46,103 nt of DNA from Clostridia bacterium (GTDB lineage Bacteria > Bacillota > Clostridia > Oscillospirales > CAG-272): the NCBI GenBank assembly GCA_017454525.1, contig JAFTCT010000112.1:1-46103 (forward strand), given 5' to 3'. Shown here piece after piece: positions 20,605-30,193 of the stretch (positions within the stretch are counted from its first letter, which is position 1; every line of letters begins with the position of its first letter). Both the position numbers and the translations under genes were made by a program. A model generated the notes under the pieces. The model was not told the DNA's origin, ran no database searches, and saw only the letters and a program-made list of their open reading frames with translations.

Positions 20605-21630
20605 TCAACCCTTTTCGTCTGAAAGAGGATCGACGGGCGCGGTAAAAATACAGATATAGTCGCCGGGGATGCGCTTCGCGTCCTCGGAATACTGTTTTGT
20701 CAGCTCTTTTCCCCGGAAGATCATGATCTCCGAGCCGCCGCCGTCCATATTGTAGGCGACGGAAGCGCCCTCCTCATACATCATGTGGGAGAGTTCCGGA
20801 AAGGTCACGCCGCGCGAAAAGCCGCGCATCCGTCCGTCGACGGTCATGAAGATGAAGTGACCGTCCGCCGCCTGCCCGACCGCCGTGCGCGGATTGGGCA
20901 CCGGAAAGCCGACGGAGGATTCGTAGTTGTTCCATTTGCTGTAACGGTCTGTGATGTGAAAGTCGCTGTCCTCGTCCCGCGGCGTTCCGTCCCCGTTAAG
21001 AAGCGACGGCCCGAAGGAAAAGACGTGGTAGAGATCCTTTCTTTCCATGATCTCCTTCACCGTCGTACCGTCGCTGTCCGTGACCGTCATTTTTCCGTCG
21101 CTGTCCACAAGGCAGAGGTCGAAGCCGCCGAGCCCCTTGTCGCGCACCTTCTCCCCGCCGCGCACGTACAGCCCCCAGGAGCGCGCCGACAGAAAGTCGG
21201 CGTTGATGAGGAGCAGCGCGTCGGTCTTTTCCGCGACCTCTTCCGCCGGCGTCTTTGTCAGACGTCCGTTTTCGTCGCGGCAGACGTATCCGCAGAACTG
21301 TGACATATCGTCGATGAAGACGTCGGCGACGTAGCAGGTGACCTTTTCCCTCTCCTTCCCGTAGGAAAGACAGCGCACGAGCACCGCGCAGCTCTCGCCG
21401 ACGTAGGCGCCGATCTCCTCCTCCCGCCGGTCGGGCAGCAGCGTCGCGGCGGTCTTCCTCTGTTTTTCACAGACCTGCCTCAACGCGCTTTCGTCCTTCG
21501 GGATCTCGCAGATCCCCTTTTCCAGAACGGCAGGCGGCGGCTCCTCGCTCCGGCATCCCGCCGGGAGCAGCAGCGCAAGCATGAGAAGTATGCATAAGAG
21601 TATTCTGATTCCGTTGATCGATCGGTTCAC
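20605..21630 (-). CDS. Phosphodiester glycosidase (NAGPA/DUF2233) family lipoprotein
   Basis: A 341-residue exported lipoprotein; the signal peptide ends in LLLPAGC (cysteine near residue 26). The C-terminal domain has the NAGPA pattern: NPRTAVGQAADGHFIFMTVD (about 246-265), GVTFPELSHMMYEEGASVAY, then NMDGGGSEIM (about 295-304). NPRTAVG and N-x-DGGGS are the family signature. Relatives uncover N-acetylglucosamine-1-phosphodiesters or act on cell-wall polymers. GTG 21630 is used; its ribosome binding site is weak and far (AAAGG about 15 bases). First gene of the leftward operon, behind a clear promoter. Confidence 0.85.
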   Translation of the reverse strand: MNRSINGIRILLCILLMLALLLPAGCRSEEPPPAVLEKGICEIPKDESALRQVCEKQRKTAATLLPDRREEEIGAYVGESCAVLVRCLSYGKEREKVTCYVADVFIDDMSQFCGYVCRDENGRLTKTPAEEVAEKTDALLLINADFLSARSWGLYVRGGEKVRDKGLGGFDLCLVDSDGKMTVTDSDGTTVKEIMERKDLYHVFSFGPSLLNGDGTPRDEDSDFHITDRYSKWNNYESSVGFPVPNPRTAVGQAADGHFIFMTVDGRMRGFSRGVTFPELSHMMYEEGASVAYNMDGGGSEIMIFRGKELTKQYSEDAKRIPGDYICIFTAPVDPLSDEKG

Positions 21631-21687
21631 GTTCGTTATTATCTGCCTTTCGCTTTCCCGCGCCCGGAACGGTCACGCGGCAAGGAT

Positions 21688-21716
21688 ATGTTAGCACTTT
21701 TTCGTCCGTCTGTCAA
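21688..21716 (-). promoter_or_regulatory. Promoter of the six-gene leftward operon
   Basis: On the minus strand a perfect TTGACA (21716-21711) and TAACAT (21693-21688) are 17 bases apart, 58 bases before the glycosidase-family gene. It begins 13 bases after the stop of the preceding large gene. Confidence 0.8.
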
Positions 21717-21729
21717 GATGGGACGCGCA

Positions 21730-24700
21730 TTATTCGCCCTGACCGGGCGCGCCTGCTCCGTTCTGCCCGTCAAGATCCTTTACGGCGGCGGAGAGCATCA
21801 GCTTGATGCGGTTGAGCTGATTGACCTCCGAGGCGCCGGGGTCGTAGTCGACCGCCGCGATGTTGGCGCGCGGATAAGCGGCTTTGAGCGCCTTGATGAC
21901 GCCCTTGCCCATCACGTGATTGGGCAGGCACGCAAAGGGCTGGATGCAGACGATGTTGTTCACGCCTTCCTCTAAAAGCTCGACCATCTCACCGCACAGG
22001 AACCATCCCTCGCCGTACTGATTTCCGAGCGACAGGAAGGGCTTGGTCGGCTCGGCGATCTCTTCGATGCGCGTAGGCGTGCCGAACCGCCCGCTCTTCG
22101 CAAGCGCTCTCACCGCGGGTCTGCGCAGGCGCTCGATCGCGTCGACGCCGAACTTGCCGATGAGATAATCCGCCGTTCCGGCGCCGAGAAACTCGTGCTT
22201 ATACTTCTTCCCGAAGACGATCATCGACAGAAAATCGATGAAATCGGGCACGACCGCCTCGGCGCCTTCCCTTTCGAGAAGGTCCACCAGATAGTTGTTC
22301 GCGAGCGGCATATACTTGACGAGGATCTCGCCGACGATGCCGACGCGCGGCTTTCTTACGCTCCCGTCGATCGGCAGCGCCTCAAACGCCCGGACGATGC
22401 CTTCGCAGAGTTTGTCAAAGGAGTACCGCGGCTTGTCCGCGACGAGATTGTCGATACAGATCTTTTGCCATTCCGCGTGCAGCCGGTCCGCCGCGCCCGC
22501 CTCCTTTTCATAGGGGCGCGTACGGTAGAGGCAGCGCATGAGCAGATCTCCGCACACCAGCGCCCGCAGACCTCTTCTCAGCATCGGCAGCGTGATCCTG
22601 AAGCCGCTGTTCTTCTCCATCCCGTTGAAGTTCAGGGAAATGACCGGGATATGCGGCAGTCCCGCCTTCTCAAGCGCTCTGCGGATGAAGCCGACGTAGT
22701 TGCTCGCGCGGCAGCAGCCGCCGGTCTGCGTCATGAGCAGCGCGGTCTTGTTCAGATCGTACTTTCCCGACAGGAGCGCTTCCATGAGTTGTCCCGTCGT
22801 GACGATCGAAGGGTAACAGGCGTCGTTGTTGACGTACCGGAGTCCGACGTCGACGGCTTTTTTGGTCGCGTTGTCGAGCATGATCACGTTGTAGCCGTAT
22901 TTTTTGAAGATCGGCTCGATGATGTCGAAATGGATCGGGCTGAGCTGCGGCGCAAGGATGGTATACCCTTCGTCGTACATCTGCTTTGTGAATTCGGCGC
23001 GTTTATAGGAGATCGGCTGAACGTCGGGCGTCACGCACTGTCTGCGGCGCATATCCATCGCGGCGATCAGACTGCGCAGCCGGATGCGCGCCGCCCCGAG
23101 ATTGGAGATCTCGTCGATCTTGAGCATGGTATACAGTTTGCCCGATCCCTCAAGGATCTCACAGACCTGGTCGCTTGTGACGGCGTCCAGGCCGCAGCCG
23201 AAGGAGAAGAGCTGAACGAGCTCGAGATCCTCCCTTTTTCTCACGAATTCCGCCGCCTGATAGAGGCGCGAGTGGAAGACCCACTGGTCCACCACGCGCA
23301 GCGGTCTCTCGGGCTGATAGTCGAGCGGAAGCGTGTCCTCGGTGAAGACGTACAGTCCGTAGGACGCCGCCATCTCGGGGATGCCGTGATTGATCTCGGG
23401 ATCGACGTGATAGGGTCTGCCGGCGAAAACGATGCCGCGCTTCCCTTCTCTCTCCATTTTTTGCAGGATCTCCCTGCCCTTCTCGCGCAGGTCGGTCTTT
23501 GCCCGTCTCTGCTCCGCCCACGCCTTTTTCGCCGCCGCGCGCACCTCGCGCGCCGGGATTCCGAAACGCTCGCCGAACAGTTTTACCAGGCGGTCCTCCG
23601 CCGTTTTTTCGGAAGTGAAGGCGATGAAGGGACGGATGTATTCGATCTCTCCCGAGGTCACCTCCTCGACGTTGTTCTTGAGGTTCTCGGGATAGGAGAC
23701 GACCATGGGACAGTTATAGTGGTTCTGCGCGTCGGCGGTCTCCTTGTATTCGTAGAACACGCAGGGATGGAAGACCGTACGGATCCCTCTGTCGTACAGC
23801 CAGCGGACGTGTCCGTGCGCGAGCTTCGCCGGATAGCATTCCGATTCCGAAGGGATCGATTCGATCCCGAGTTCATAGATACGGTGGCTCGAAAAGGGAG
23901 AGAGCACCGCCCTGAAACCGAGTTCCCGGAAGAAGGTCGCCCAGTAGGGATAGTTCTCGTACATATTGAGTACGCGCGGCAGCCCGATGATCCCGCGCGG
24001 CGCGTGATCTGCGTCCAGCGGTTCGTAACCGAACATCCTCTGCCTTTTATACTCAAAGAGGTTCTCCCCTTTTTCGACGGACAGCGCCGTTCCGACCTTC
24101 TTTTCGCAGCGGTTGCCCGAAATATGCCTGCCGCCGTCGGCAAAGGTGTTGACGGTCAGCATACAGTTGTTCTCGCACCCGCCGCAGCGCACCGCGCGCG
24201 AGGTATAGGTCAGCGAAGCGATCTGAGAAAAGGTGAGCATTCCCGATTTTTCGCCGCGGTCGTTCTGCCTGGCGATCAGCGCCGCGCCGAACGCGCCCAT
24301 GATCCCCGCGATGTCGGGGCAGACCGCCTCGGTTTCCGCGATCTTCTCAAACGCGCGCAGAACGGCTTTGTTATAGAACGTCCCGCCCTGTACGACGATA
24401 TGCTTGCCGAGATCGGAGGCGCTCGAGAGCTTGATGACCTTGAAAAGGGCGTTTTTGATGACCGAATACGCAAGACCCGCCGAGATGTCCGCAACGGGCG
24501 CGCCCTCCTTCTGCGCCTGCTTGACGTTGGAGTTCATGAAGACCGTGCAGCGCGTGCCGAGATCCACCGGCGTCTTCGCAAACAGCGCCTCCGACGCAAA
24601 TTCAGCGGCGGTACAGCCGAGAGAAGCGGCAAAATTCTCAATGAAGGAACCGCAGCCCGAGGAGCACGCCTCGTTGAGCATCACGGTGTCGACGGTGCCG

Positions 24701-25989
24701 TTCTTGAGCTTGATGCATTTCATATCCTGCCCGCCGATATCGAGCACGCAGTCGACCCGCGGATCGAAGAACGCGGCGGCAGTGGTATGCGCGACCGTCT
24801 CGACCTCTCCGTCGTCCAGATGGAACGCCGCCTTCAGAAGCGCCTCGCCGTAACCGGTCGAGCAGGCGCGCGCGATATACGCGCCCGCGGGCATGGCGCC
24901 GGCGAGCTTTCCGATCGCGCGGCGCGCCGTTTCGATCGGATTGCCCATATTGTTTTCATAGGTCGAGAAGAGCAGTTCCCCCTTTGTCCCGATGAGCGCG
25001 AGCTTGGTCGTGGTGGAGCCGGCGTCGATCCCGAGATAGCATTTCCCGGCGTACGTCGAAAGATCCGTACGTTTCACGACGGCTTTTGCGTGGCGCTTTT
25101 CAAAGGCTTCATAGTCCTCCCTGCTCTCAAAGAGCGGCTCGAGCCGCTTGATCTCGAGGTCGAGCCGCACGCCGCTCTCGAGAAGCGCGATCAGCGCGTC
25201 GATATCGAAACTGCCGCCGCCCGCGGCGAGCGCCGCGCCCACCGCGGAAAAAAGATGCGCGGACGGCGGATCGACGATATTGTCGTCGGTCAGACCGAGC
25301 GTGCGGATGAACGCCTTCTTGAGCTCTGAAAGGTAATAGAGCGGACCGCCCAGAAAAGCGACGCAGCCCTTGATCGGCTTGCCGCAGGCAAGTCCCGAGA
25401 TCGTCTGATTGACCACCGACTGGAAGATCGAAGCCGCCAGATCGCTCTTGGACGCGCCTTCGTTGATCAGCGGCTGGATGTCGGTCTTCGCGAACACGCC
25501 GCAGCGCGCGGCGATCGTGTACAGCTCCTTATAGTCCTTCGCCGCCTCGTTGAGCCCCTGCGCGTCGGTCTGCAGGAGAGCCGCCATCTGATCGATGAAC
25601 GATCCGGTGCCGCCGGCGCAGACGCCGTTCATGCGCTCGTCGATGCCGCCCTTGAAATAAATGATCTTGGCGTCTTCGCCGCCCAGTTCGATCGCGACGT
25701 CGGTTTGAGGATAGAACGCGCGGATCGTATCCGCGACCGCCACGACCTCCTGCACAAAGGGGATGGACAGCGCTTTTGACAGCCCCATCGATCCGGAGCC
25801 CGTGATATGTACGGGAAGAATGACCTGTCCCAAGCGCTCGCGCGCCGAAAGGAGCAGTTCCTTCAAGGTATTCTGTGTATGCGCATGGTGTCTTCTGTAT
25901 TCGCCGAAGACCATTTTGCCTTCGCCGTCAAGGATCACCAGTTTTACTGTCGTCGATCCGATATCTATTCCTGCGCGATAATTCTGCAT
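21730..25989 (-). CDS. Giant acyl-CoA dehydratase activase/dehydratase-like fusion
   Basis: A 1419-residue protein starting at ATG 25989 (MQNYRAGIDIGSTTVKLV), with AAAGGAGAT upstream. Two ASKHA ATPase domains of the 2-hydroxyacyl-CoA dehydratase activator type come first. Domain 1 covers about 1-260, with GGEDAKI, NGVCAGGTGSF and AARCGVFAKTD. Domain 2 covers about 310-570, with LGIDAGSTTTKLAL, DIGGQDMKCIKL, NEACSSGCGSF and GTRCTVFMNS. Their cysteines fit a bridging 4Fe-4S cluster. A Cys-rich link (GGCENNCMLTV) and DUF2229 domain follow (about 600-900). A HgdB-like C-terminal region with TGGCCRASNYVGFIRRALEK follows (about 1130-1150). Relatives drive ATP-dependent electron transfer for radical dehydration. 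The substrate of this fused class is not established. Confidence 0.88.
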   Translation of the reverse strand: MQNYRAGIDIGSTTVKLVILDGEGKMVFGEYRRHHAHTQNTLKELLLSARERLGQVILPVHITGSGSMGLSKALSIPFVQEVVAVADTIRAFYPQTDVAIELGGEDAKIIYFKGGIDERMNGVCAGGTGSFIDQMAALLQTDAQGLNEAAKDYKELYTIAARCGVFAKTDIQPLINEGASKSDLAASIFQSVVNQTISGLACGKPIKGCVAFLGGPLYYLSELKKAFIRTLGLTDDNIVDPPSAHLFSAVGAALAAGGGSFDIDALIALLESGVRLDLEIKRLEPLFESREDYEAFEKRHAKAVVKRTDLSTYAGKCYLGIDAGSTTTKLALIGTKGELLFSTYENNMGNPIETARRAIGKLAGAMPAGAYIARACSTGYGEALLKAAFHLDDGEVETVAHTTAAAFFDPRVDCVLDIGGQDMKCIKLKNGTVDTVMLNEACSSGCGSFIENFAASLGCTAAEFASEALFAKTPVDLGTRCTVFMNSNVKQAQKEGAPVADISAGLAYSVIKNALFKVIKLSSASDLGKHIVVQGGTFYNKAVLRAFEKIAETEAVCPDIAGIMGAFGAALIARQNDRGEKSGMLTFSQIASLTYTSRAVRCGGCENNCMLTVNTFADGGRHISGNRCEKKVGTALSVEKGENLFEYKRQRMFGYEPLDADHAPRGIIGLPRVLNMYENYPYWATFFRELGFRAVLSPFSSHRIYELGIESIPSESECYPAKLAHGHVRWLYDRGIRTVFHPCVFYEYKETADAQNHYNCPMVVSYPENLKNNVEEVTSGEIEYIRPFIAFTSEKTAEDRLVKLFGERFGIPAREVRAAAKKAWAEQRRAKTDLREKGREILQKMEREGKRGIVFAGRPYHVDPEINHGIPEMAASYGLYVFTEDTLPLDYQPERPLRVVDQWVFHSRLYQAAEFVRKREDLELVQLFSFGCGLDAVTSDQVCEILEGSGKLYTMLKIDEISNLGAARIRLRSLIAAMDMRRRQCVTPDVQPISYKRAEFTKQMYDEGYTILAPQLSPIHFDIIEPIFKKYGYNVIMLDNATKKAVDVGLRYVNNDACYPSIVTTGQLMEALLSGKYDLNKTALLMTQTGGCCRASNYVGFIRRALEKAGLPHIPVISLNFNGMEKNSGFRITLPMLRRGLRALVCGDLLMRCLYRTRPYEKEAGAADRLHAEWQKICIDNLVADKPRYSFDKLCEGIVRAFEALPIDGSVRKPRVGIVGEILVKYMPLANNYLVDLLEREGAEAVVPDFIDFLSMIVFGKKYKHEFLGAGTADYLIGKFGVDAIERLRRPAVRALAKSGRFGTPTRIEEIAEPTKPFLSLGNQYGEGWFLCGEMVELLEEGVNNIVCIQPFACLPNHVMGKGVIKALKAAYPRANIAAVDYDPGASEVNQLNRIKLMLSAAVKDLDGQNGAGAPGQGE

Positions 25990-26180
25990 AGACGGGGATC
26001 TCCTTTCGCTTTTTCGTTCCGTGCCGCCGGTACGATCTTCCGTATGATTATATGCCGGAAGATTAACGCAGAATGAACTGCGACACCGTTCTTTATATCT
26101 TAACACATTTCTCCCTTTTATGCAAGAGAAAAACGCGCCGAAAAATGATGCGTCCCGCACGTATTTTTTGTCAAAACCTC

Positions 26181-26209
26181 TTGACAAACCGCCCGATCAC
26201 GGTTATACT
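26181..26209 (+). promoter_or_regulatory. Promoter of the kor-suc operon
   Basis: TTGACA (26181-26186) and TATACT (26204-26209) are separated by 17 bases, about 95 bases before the ferredoxin-like gene. Bases 25990-26302 hold no other feature apart from this divergent upstream region. Confidence 0.88.
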
Positions 26210-26302
26210 TGTTATAAAGAATTTTTATAAGAATGCGCGCTTTCCTTCCGTATACGGGCGGCGGGCGCCGGTATTCCGCCAAAGAAACAGGGAGCAACGA
26301 CT

Positions 26303-26512
26303 ATGGAACAACAGAAACGGCTGATCATCAACACCGCCTGGTGCAAGGGCTGCGGTATCTGCGCCGCCTTCTGCCCAAAGGAAGCGCTGGAGATCAGAAA
26401 TGAAAAAGTGCGTCTGAAGGAAGACGCGCAGTGCGTTCTCTGCGGCGCGTGCGAGCTGCGCTGCCCCGACTACGCGATCTACATCGAAAAAGGAACGCGG
26501 GAGGATGGTTGA
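26303..26512 (+). CDS. korD: 2-oxoacid:ferredoxin oxidoreductase delta (2[4Fe-4S] ferredoxin) subunit
   Basis: A 69-residue ferredoxin-like subunit. WCKGCGICAAFCP (about 13-25) and CVLCGACELRCP (about 44-55) are two complete CxxCxxCxxxCP motifs for two 4Fe-4S clusters. It passes electrons from the catalytic subunits to ferredoxin. GGGAG precedes the ATG by about 8 bases. The stop lies one base before the alpha-subunit ATG, and its last codons contain that gene's ribosome binding site. Confidence 0.93.
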   Translation: MEQQKRLIINTAWCKGCGICAAFCPKEALEIRNEKVRLKEDAQCVLCGACELRCPDYAIYIEKGTREDG

Positions 26513-26513
26513 G

Positions 26514-27653
26514 ATGTCGAAAAGAGTTCTTCTTCAGGGCAACGAAGCGGTCGTGGAAGGCGCTCTTGCCGCCGGGATGCGCTTTTTTGCCGGCTATCCC
26601 ATCACCCCCTCCACGGAGATCGCCGAGCAGGCGTCTCTCAGACTGCCGCTCTGCGACGGGCACTTCATCCAGATGGAAGATGAGATCTCGAGTATGGCGG
26701 CGGTCATCGGCGCGTCGGCGGCGGGCGTCAAATCGATGACGGCGACCTCCGGTCCCGGCTTCTCCCTCAAGCAGGAAAACATCGGCTACGCGTGTCTTTC
26801 CGAGATCCCCTGCGTGATCGTCGACGTTCAGAGGAGCGGTCCATCAACGGGTCTGCCCACCTCTCCCTCGCAGGGCGACTATATGCAGGCGCGCTGGGGC
26901 ACGCACGGCGACCACCCGGTCATCGCGCTCTCTCCCTCCTCGGTCGGGGAGTGCTACACGCTCACGGTGCGCGCGTTCGATCTGTCCGAGAAATACCGCA
27001 CGCCGGTCATCCTGCTCATGGACGAGATCATCGGGCATCTGCGCGAAGGCGTCGAACTGCCCGGGAAGATCACGCCTGCAGAGCGCCCCGTGTATGAGGA
27101 TCCCGAATGCCTGCGGCATCCCTATCACATCCCCGAGGGCGCGTGGGTCCCCGGCATGAAGCCCTTCGGACAGGGCGAATTCTATAACGTCACGGGTCTG
27201 ATCCACGACGAGGAGGGCTTCCCCACCAACTCGAACGAGGCCGCGCGCAGGCTCGTGCGCAGACTGCTCGACAAGATCGAAAAGAATTACGACGATATCG
27301 TCACGGTCGAAGAGTTTATGACCGAGGACGCCGACACGCTGATCGTCTGCTTCGGCGGCACCGCGAGAGCGGCGAAGGAAGCGGTCCTCGAGGCGCGCGC
27401 GGCGGGCGTCAGAGCCGGGCTTTTCCGTCCGGTCACCGTCTGGCCCTTCCCCGAAAAGGAACTTTTCGCGCTCTCGGGACGCGTGAAGCGGATCCTCACC
27501 GTCGAGCATAACGACGGTCAGATGGCGCGCGAGGTCGAACGGGCGGTCAGGGGACGGTGCGAAACCGCTTTTCTCGGAAAGATCGACGGCTCGGTGATCA
27601 CGCCGCGCGAGATCCTGGAAGCCGTAAAGGAGGGACGTCGGAATGGCAAGTGA
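26514..27653 (+). CDS. korA: 2-oxoglutarate:ferredoxin oxidoreductase alpha subunit
   Basis: A 379-residue pyrimidine-domain subunit. LLQGNEAVVEGALAAGMRFF and AGYPITPSTEIAEQ (about 6-39) are the KorA signature. QMEDEISSMAAVIGASAAG and TSGPGFSLKQENIGYA follow. The C-terminal domain II is at about 275-375. ATG 26514 is chosen over ATG 26505 because GGAGG is then 9 bases away; from 26505 it would touch the start codon. The four separate subunits and the sucCD genes next door favour 2-oxoglutarate as substrate over other 2-oxoacids. That is a context argument. Confidence 0.9.
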   Translation: MSKRVLLQGNEAVVEGALAAGMRFFAGYPITPSTEIAEQASLRLPLCDGHFIQMEDEISSMAAVIGASAAGVKSMTATSGPGFSLKQENIGYACLSEIPCVIVDVQRSGPSTGLPTSPSQGDYMQARWGTHGDHPVIALSPSSVGECYTLTVRAFDLSEKYRTPVILLMDEIIGHLREGVELPGKITPAERPVYEDPECLRHPYHIPEGAWVPGMKPFGQGEFYNVTGLIHDEEGFPTNSNEAARRLVRRLLDKIEKNYDDIVTVEEFMTEDADTLIVCFGGTARAAKEAVLEARAAGVRAGLFRPVTVWPFPEKELFALSGRVKRILTVEHNDGQMAREVERAVRGRCETAFLGKIDGSVITPREILEAVKEGRRNGK

Positions 27654-28476
27654 ACTGATCGGAAAATATATGCGGGAGGATAAACTTCCCCACATCTGGT
27701 GTCCCGGCTGCGGCAACGGGATCCTGATGCGCGACGTCGCGCAGGCGATCGACGACCTCGGGCTCGACAAGAGGAAGGTCGTGATCGTATCGGGCATCGG
27801 CTGCTCTTCGAGAGCCGCCGGGTATATGGATTTCAACACCATCCACACGACGCACGGCAGAGCGATCGCCTTCGCGACCGGCATCAAGATGGCGAATCCT
27901 TCCTTAGAGGTCATCGTCATCACCGGCGACGGCGACGCGTCGGCGATCGGCGGCAATCACCTCATCCACGCCGCGCGGCGCAATATCGGTCTGACCGTCG
28001 TCGTCTTCAACAACAGCATCTACGGTATGACCGGCGGACAGTACTCGCCGACCACGCCGCGCGGGGACTACGGCACCACCGCCCCCTACGGCAACATCGA
28101 CCGCCCCTTTGACATCGCGCAGCTGGCGGCGGGCGCGGGCGCGTCGTTCGCGGCGCGCGGGGACGCCTACCACGTACAGAAGACCGTCGATCTCATCAAG
28201 AAGGGCATCGCGCACAAGGGCTTTGCGATCATCGACTGCCTCACCGTCTGCCCGACCTATTACGGCAGGAAAAACAAGAAGGGCGGCGCCGTGGAAATGA
28301 TGAAATTCCAGAAGGAGAACTTCATTCCCGAGGAGATCGCGGCGCGCATGACGTCCGAACAACTGGCGGGCAAGCGCGTTCTGGGCGTCGTCGCCAATAA
28401 CGACTATCCCGAACTGACCGAAGAATACGCCGCGCTGATCGCGCGCGCCAAAGAGAGAGCGGGTGGCGGAAAATGA
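27643..28476 (+). CDS. korB: 2-oxoglutarate:ferredoxin oxidoreductase beta (TPP) subunit
   Basis: A 277-residue thiamine-diphosphate-binding subunit. WCPGCGNGILMRDVAQAID (about 19-37) opens the domain. VITGDGDASAIGGNHLIHA followed by VVVFNNSIYGMTGGQYSPT (about 86-133) is the GDG-(x)n-NN cofactor motif. TPRGDYGTTAPYGNID is typical of the Kor type. It overlaps the alpha gene by 11 bases and the gamma gene by 4 bases, so translation is coupled. AGGAGG lies inside the end of korA. Confidence 0.93.
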   Translation: MASELIGKYMREDKLPHIWCPGCGNGILMRDVAQAIDDLGLDKRKVVIVSGIGCSSRAAGYMDFNTIHTTHGRAIAFATGIKMANPSLEVIVITGDGDASAIGGNHLIHAARRNIGLTVVVFNNSIYGMTGGQYSPTTPRGDYGTTAPYGNIDRPFDIAQLAAGAGASFAARGDAYHVQKTVDLIKKGIAHKGFAIIDCLTVCPTYYGRKNKKGGAVEMMKFQKENFIPEEIAARMTSEQLAGKRVLGVVANNDYPELTEEYAALIARAKERAGGGK

Positions 28477-29009
28477 AGAACGGACAAATGCAGCTCCGTC
28501 TGACCGGAAGCGGCGGACAGGGCGTGATCCTCGCGTCGGTGATCCTGGCGGAAGCCGCGGTCATGGCGGATAAGTATACCGCGCAGAGCCAGTCCTACGG
28601 ACCGGAAGCGCGCGGCGGCTCCTGCAAAGCCGAATGCATCATTTCAGACGCGCCGATCGCCTTTACCAAGGTGACGGTACCGACCTTCCTTCTGGCGCTG
28701 ACGCAGAAGGCGCTGGACACCTACGCGCCCGGGATCCCCGAAGGCGCGACCGTCGTGATCGACGAGAGTCTGTCCGCGCCTGAATGCCTGAAGAACGCGC
28801 GCGTCCTCGCGCTGCCGATCCTGCGCACCGCGAAGGAAAAGACGGGCAAGGCCTTCACGGCGAACATCGTCGCCGTGGGCGCCATCAACCGGCTTCTGAA
28901 GATCGTTTCGGCGGAAGCGATCGAGAAGGCGGTGCTCATGCACGTTCCCGCGGGCAGCGAGAGCATCAATATGGCTGCTCTGCGCGCAGGCGAAGAACTG
29001 GTTTCATAA
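28473..29009 (+). CDS. korC: 2-oxoglutarate:ferredoxin oxidoreductase gamma subunit
   Basis: A 178-residue subunit. LTGSGGQGVILASVILAEAA (about 9-28) is the glycine-rich family signature. SQSYGPEARGGSCKAECIIS (about 38-57) follows, then a Rossmann-like C-terminal part with GAINRLLKIVSAEAIEKAVL. It completes the four-subunit enzyme that turns 2-oxoglutarate and CoA into succinyl-CoA and CO2 with reduced ferredoxin. It overlaps korB by ATGA and is followed by sucC after 11 bases. Confidence 0.92.
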   Translation: MKNGQMQLRLTGSGGQGVILASVILAEAAVMADKYTAQSQSYGPEARGGSCKAECIISDAPIAFTKVTVPTFLLALTQKALDTYAPGIPEGATVVIDESLSAPECLKNARVLALPILRTAKEKTGKAFTANIVAVGAINRLLKIVSAEAIEKAVLMHVPAGSESINMAALRAGEELVS

Positions 29010-29020
29010 AGGAGACGCCG

Positions 29021-30193
29021 ATGAATATTCACGAATATCAGGCAAAAGAACTGCTTGCCGCATACGGCGTGCCGGTACCCGCGGGCAAGCTCGCTCTCAC
29101 GCCAAAGGAGGCGTATGAGGCGGCAAAGGGATTCGGCGGCAAAGCCGTCGTCAAGGCGCAGGCGCACTGCGGCGGCAGAGGAAAAGCGGGCGGCGTGAAA
29201 CTCGCCCGTACCGCAGAGGAGGCGAAGGAACTCGCAAAAAAGATGATCGGTATGAAGCTGATCACCCCCCAGACCGGCGCCGACGGAAAGACCGTCAGGA
29301 AGCTCTACGTCACCGAGATGATCGGGATCAAAAAGGAATACTATCTCTCTCTTCTCACTGATTCGGCGAACGCCTGCCTGTCGTTCATCGCCTCGAGCGA
29401 GGGCGGCACAGAGATCGAAAAGGTCTCCGCGGAGCATCCCGAAAAGATCGCGCGCGAGCAGGTCAGCGCAGAAGTGGGCGTAAAGGGATATACCGCGCGT
29501 CTGCTGGCGAAAAAGATCGGTCTGCCCGAGGAAAACCTCAGGGAATTCACGCAGATCCTGCAAAAGCTCTACCGGTGCTATCTGGAAAACGACTGCACGC
29601 TCATCGAGATCAATCCGCTGGTGCTGACAGACAAGGAAGGGCTTTCGGCGCTCGACGCCAAGATCACCTTCGATGACAACGCCCTGCCCCGCCGTCCGGA
29701 GATCGCCGCGCTGCGCGACGAACTTGAGGAGGATCCCAAGGAGATCGAAGCGGAAAAATACGGCTTGAACTATATCGCGCTCGACGGAAGCATCGGCTGC
29801 ATGGTCAACGGCGCGGGGCTCGCCATGGCAACAATGGACATCATCAAGCATTTCGGCGCCTCCCCCGCGAACTTCCTTGACGTCGGCGGATCGGCAAACG
29901 AAGAAAAGATCACCGCTGCGTTCGGGATCCTTCTGTCCGACAGGCACGTGAAGGCGATCCTCGTCAACGTTTTCGGCGGGATCATGAAGTGCGATATCAT
30001 CGCCTCGGGCATCGTCGCGGCGGCGAAGAAGACGGCGATCGGCGTTCCGGTCGTGGTACGCCTCGAGGGCACCAACGTCGAAAAAGGCAAAGAGATCCTA
30101 AGGGAGTCGGGGCTGTCGCTGATCTCCGCCGACGACCTCGGAGACGCGGCGCGCAAGTGCGTCGCCCTCGTGAAGGCAGGTGAAGAAGCATGA
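29021..30193 (+). CDS. sucC: Succinate--CoA ligase (ADP-forming) beta subunit
   Basis: A 390-residue ATP-grasp subunit, the normal SucC length. [20 protein letters not shown] is the family start. [18 protein letters not shown] (about 45-62) is in the nucleotide-binding loop. [19 protein letters not shown] (about 199-217) binds Mg. [19 protein letters not shown] and [13 protein letters not shown] (about 284-330) form the CoA-ligase domain. AAAGGAG lies 6 bases before ATG 29021; upstream in-frame Mets lie within korC. It works with SucD to make ATP from succinyl-CoA. Confidence 0.96.
   Translation: MNIHEYQAKELLAAYGVPVPAGKLALTPKEAYEAAKGFGGKAVVKAQAHCGGRGKAGGVKLARTAEEAKELAKKMIGMKLITPQTGADGKTVRKLYVTEMIGIKKEYYLSLLTDSANACLSFIASSEGGTEIEKVSAEHPEKIAREQVSAEVGVKGYTARLLAKKIGLPEENLREFTQILQKLYRCYLENDCTLIEINPLVLTDKEGLSALDAKITFDDNALPRRPEIAALRDELEEDPKEIEAEKYGLNYIALDGSIGCMVNGAGLAMATMDIIKHFGASPANFLDVGGSANEEKITAAFGILLSDRHVKAILVNVFGGIMKCDIIASGIVAAAKKTAIGVPVVVRLEGTNVEKGKEILRESGLSLISADDLGDAARKCVALVKAGEEA

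Noticed and set aside
22195..25329. A 1044-codon open frame on the plus strand
   Set aside because: It lies fully opposite the activase/dehydratase-like gene, which has clear family motifs. Its translation is Arg/Asp-rich low-complexity sequence of the kind seen opposite GC-rich genes.
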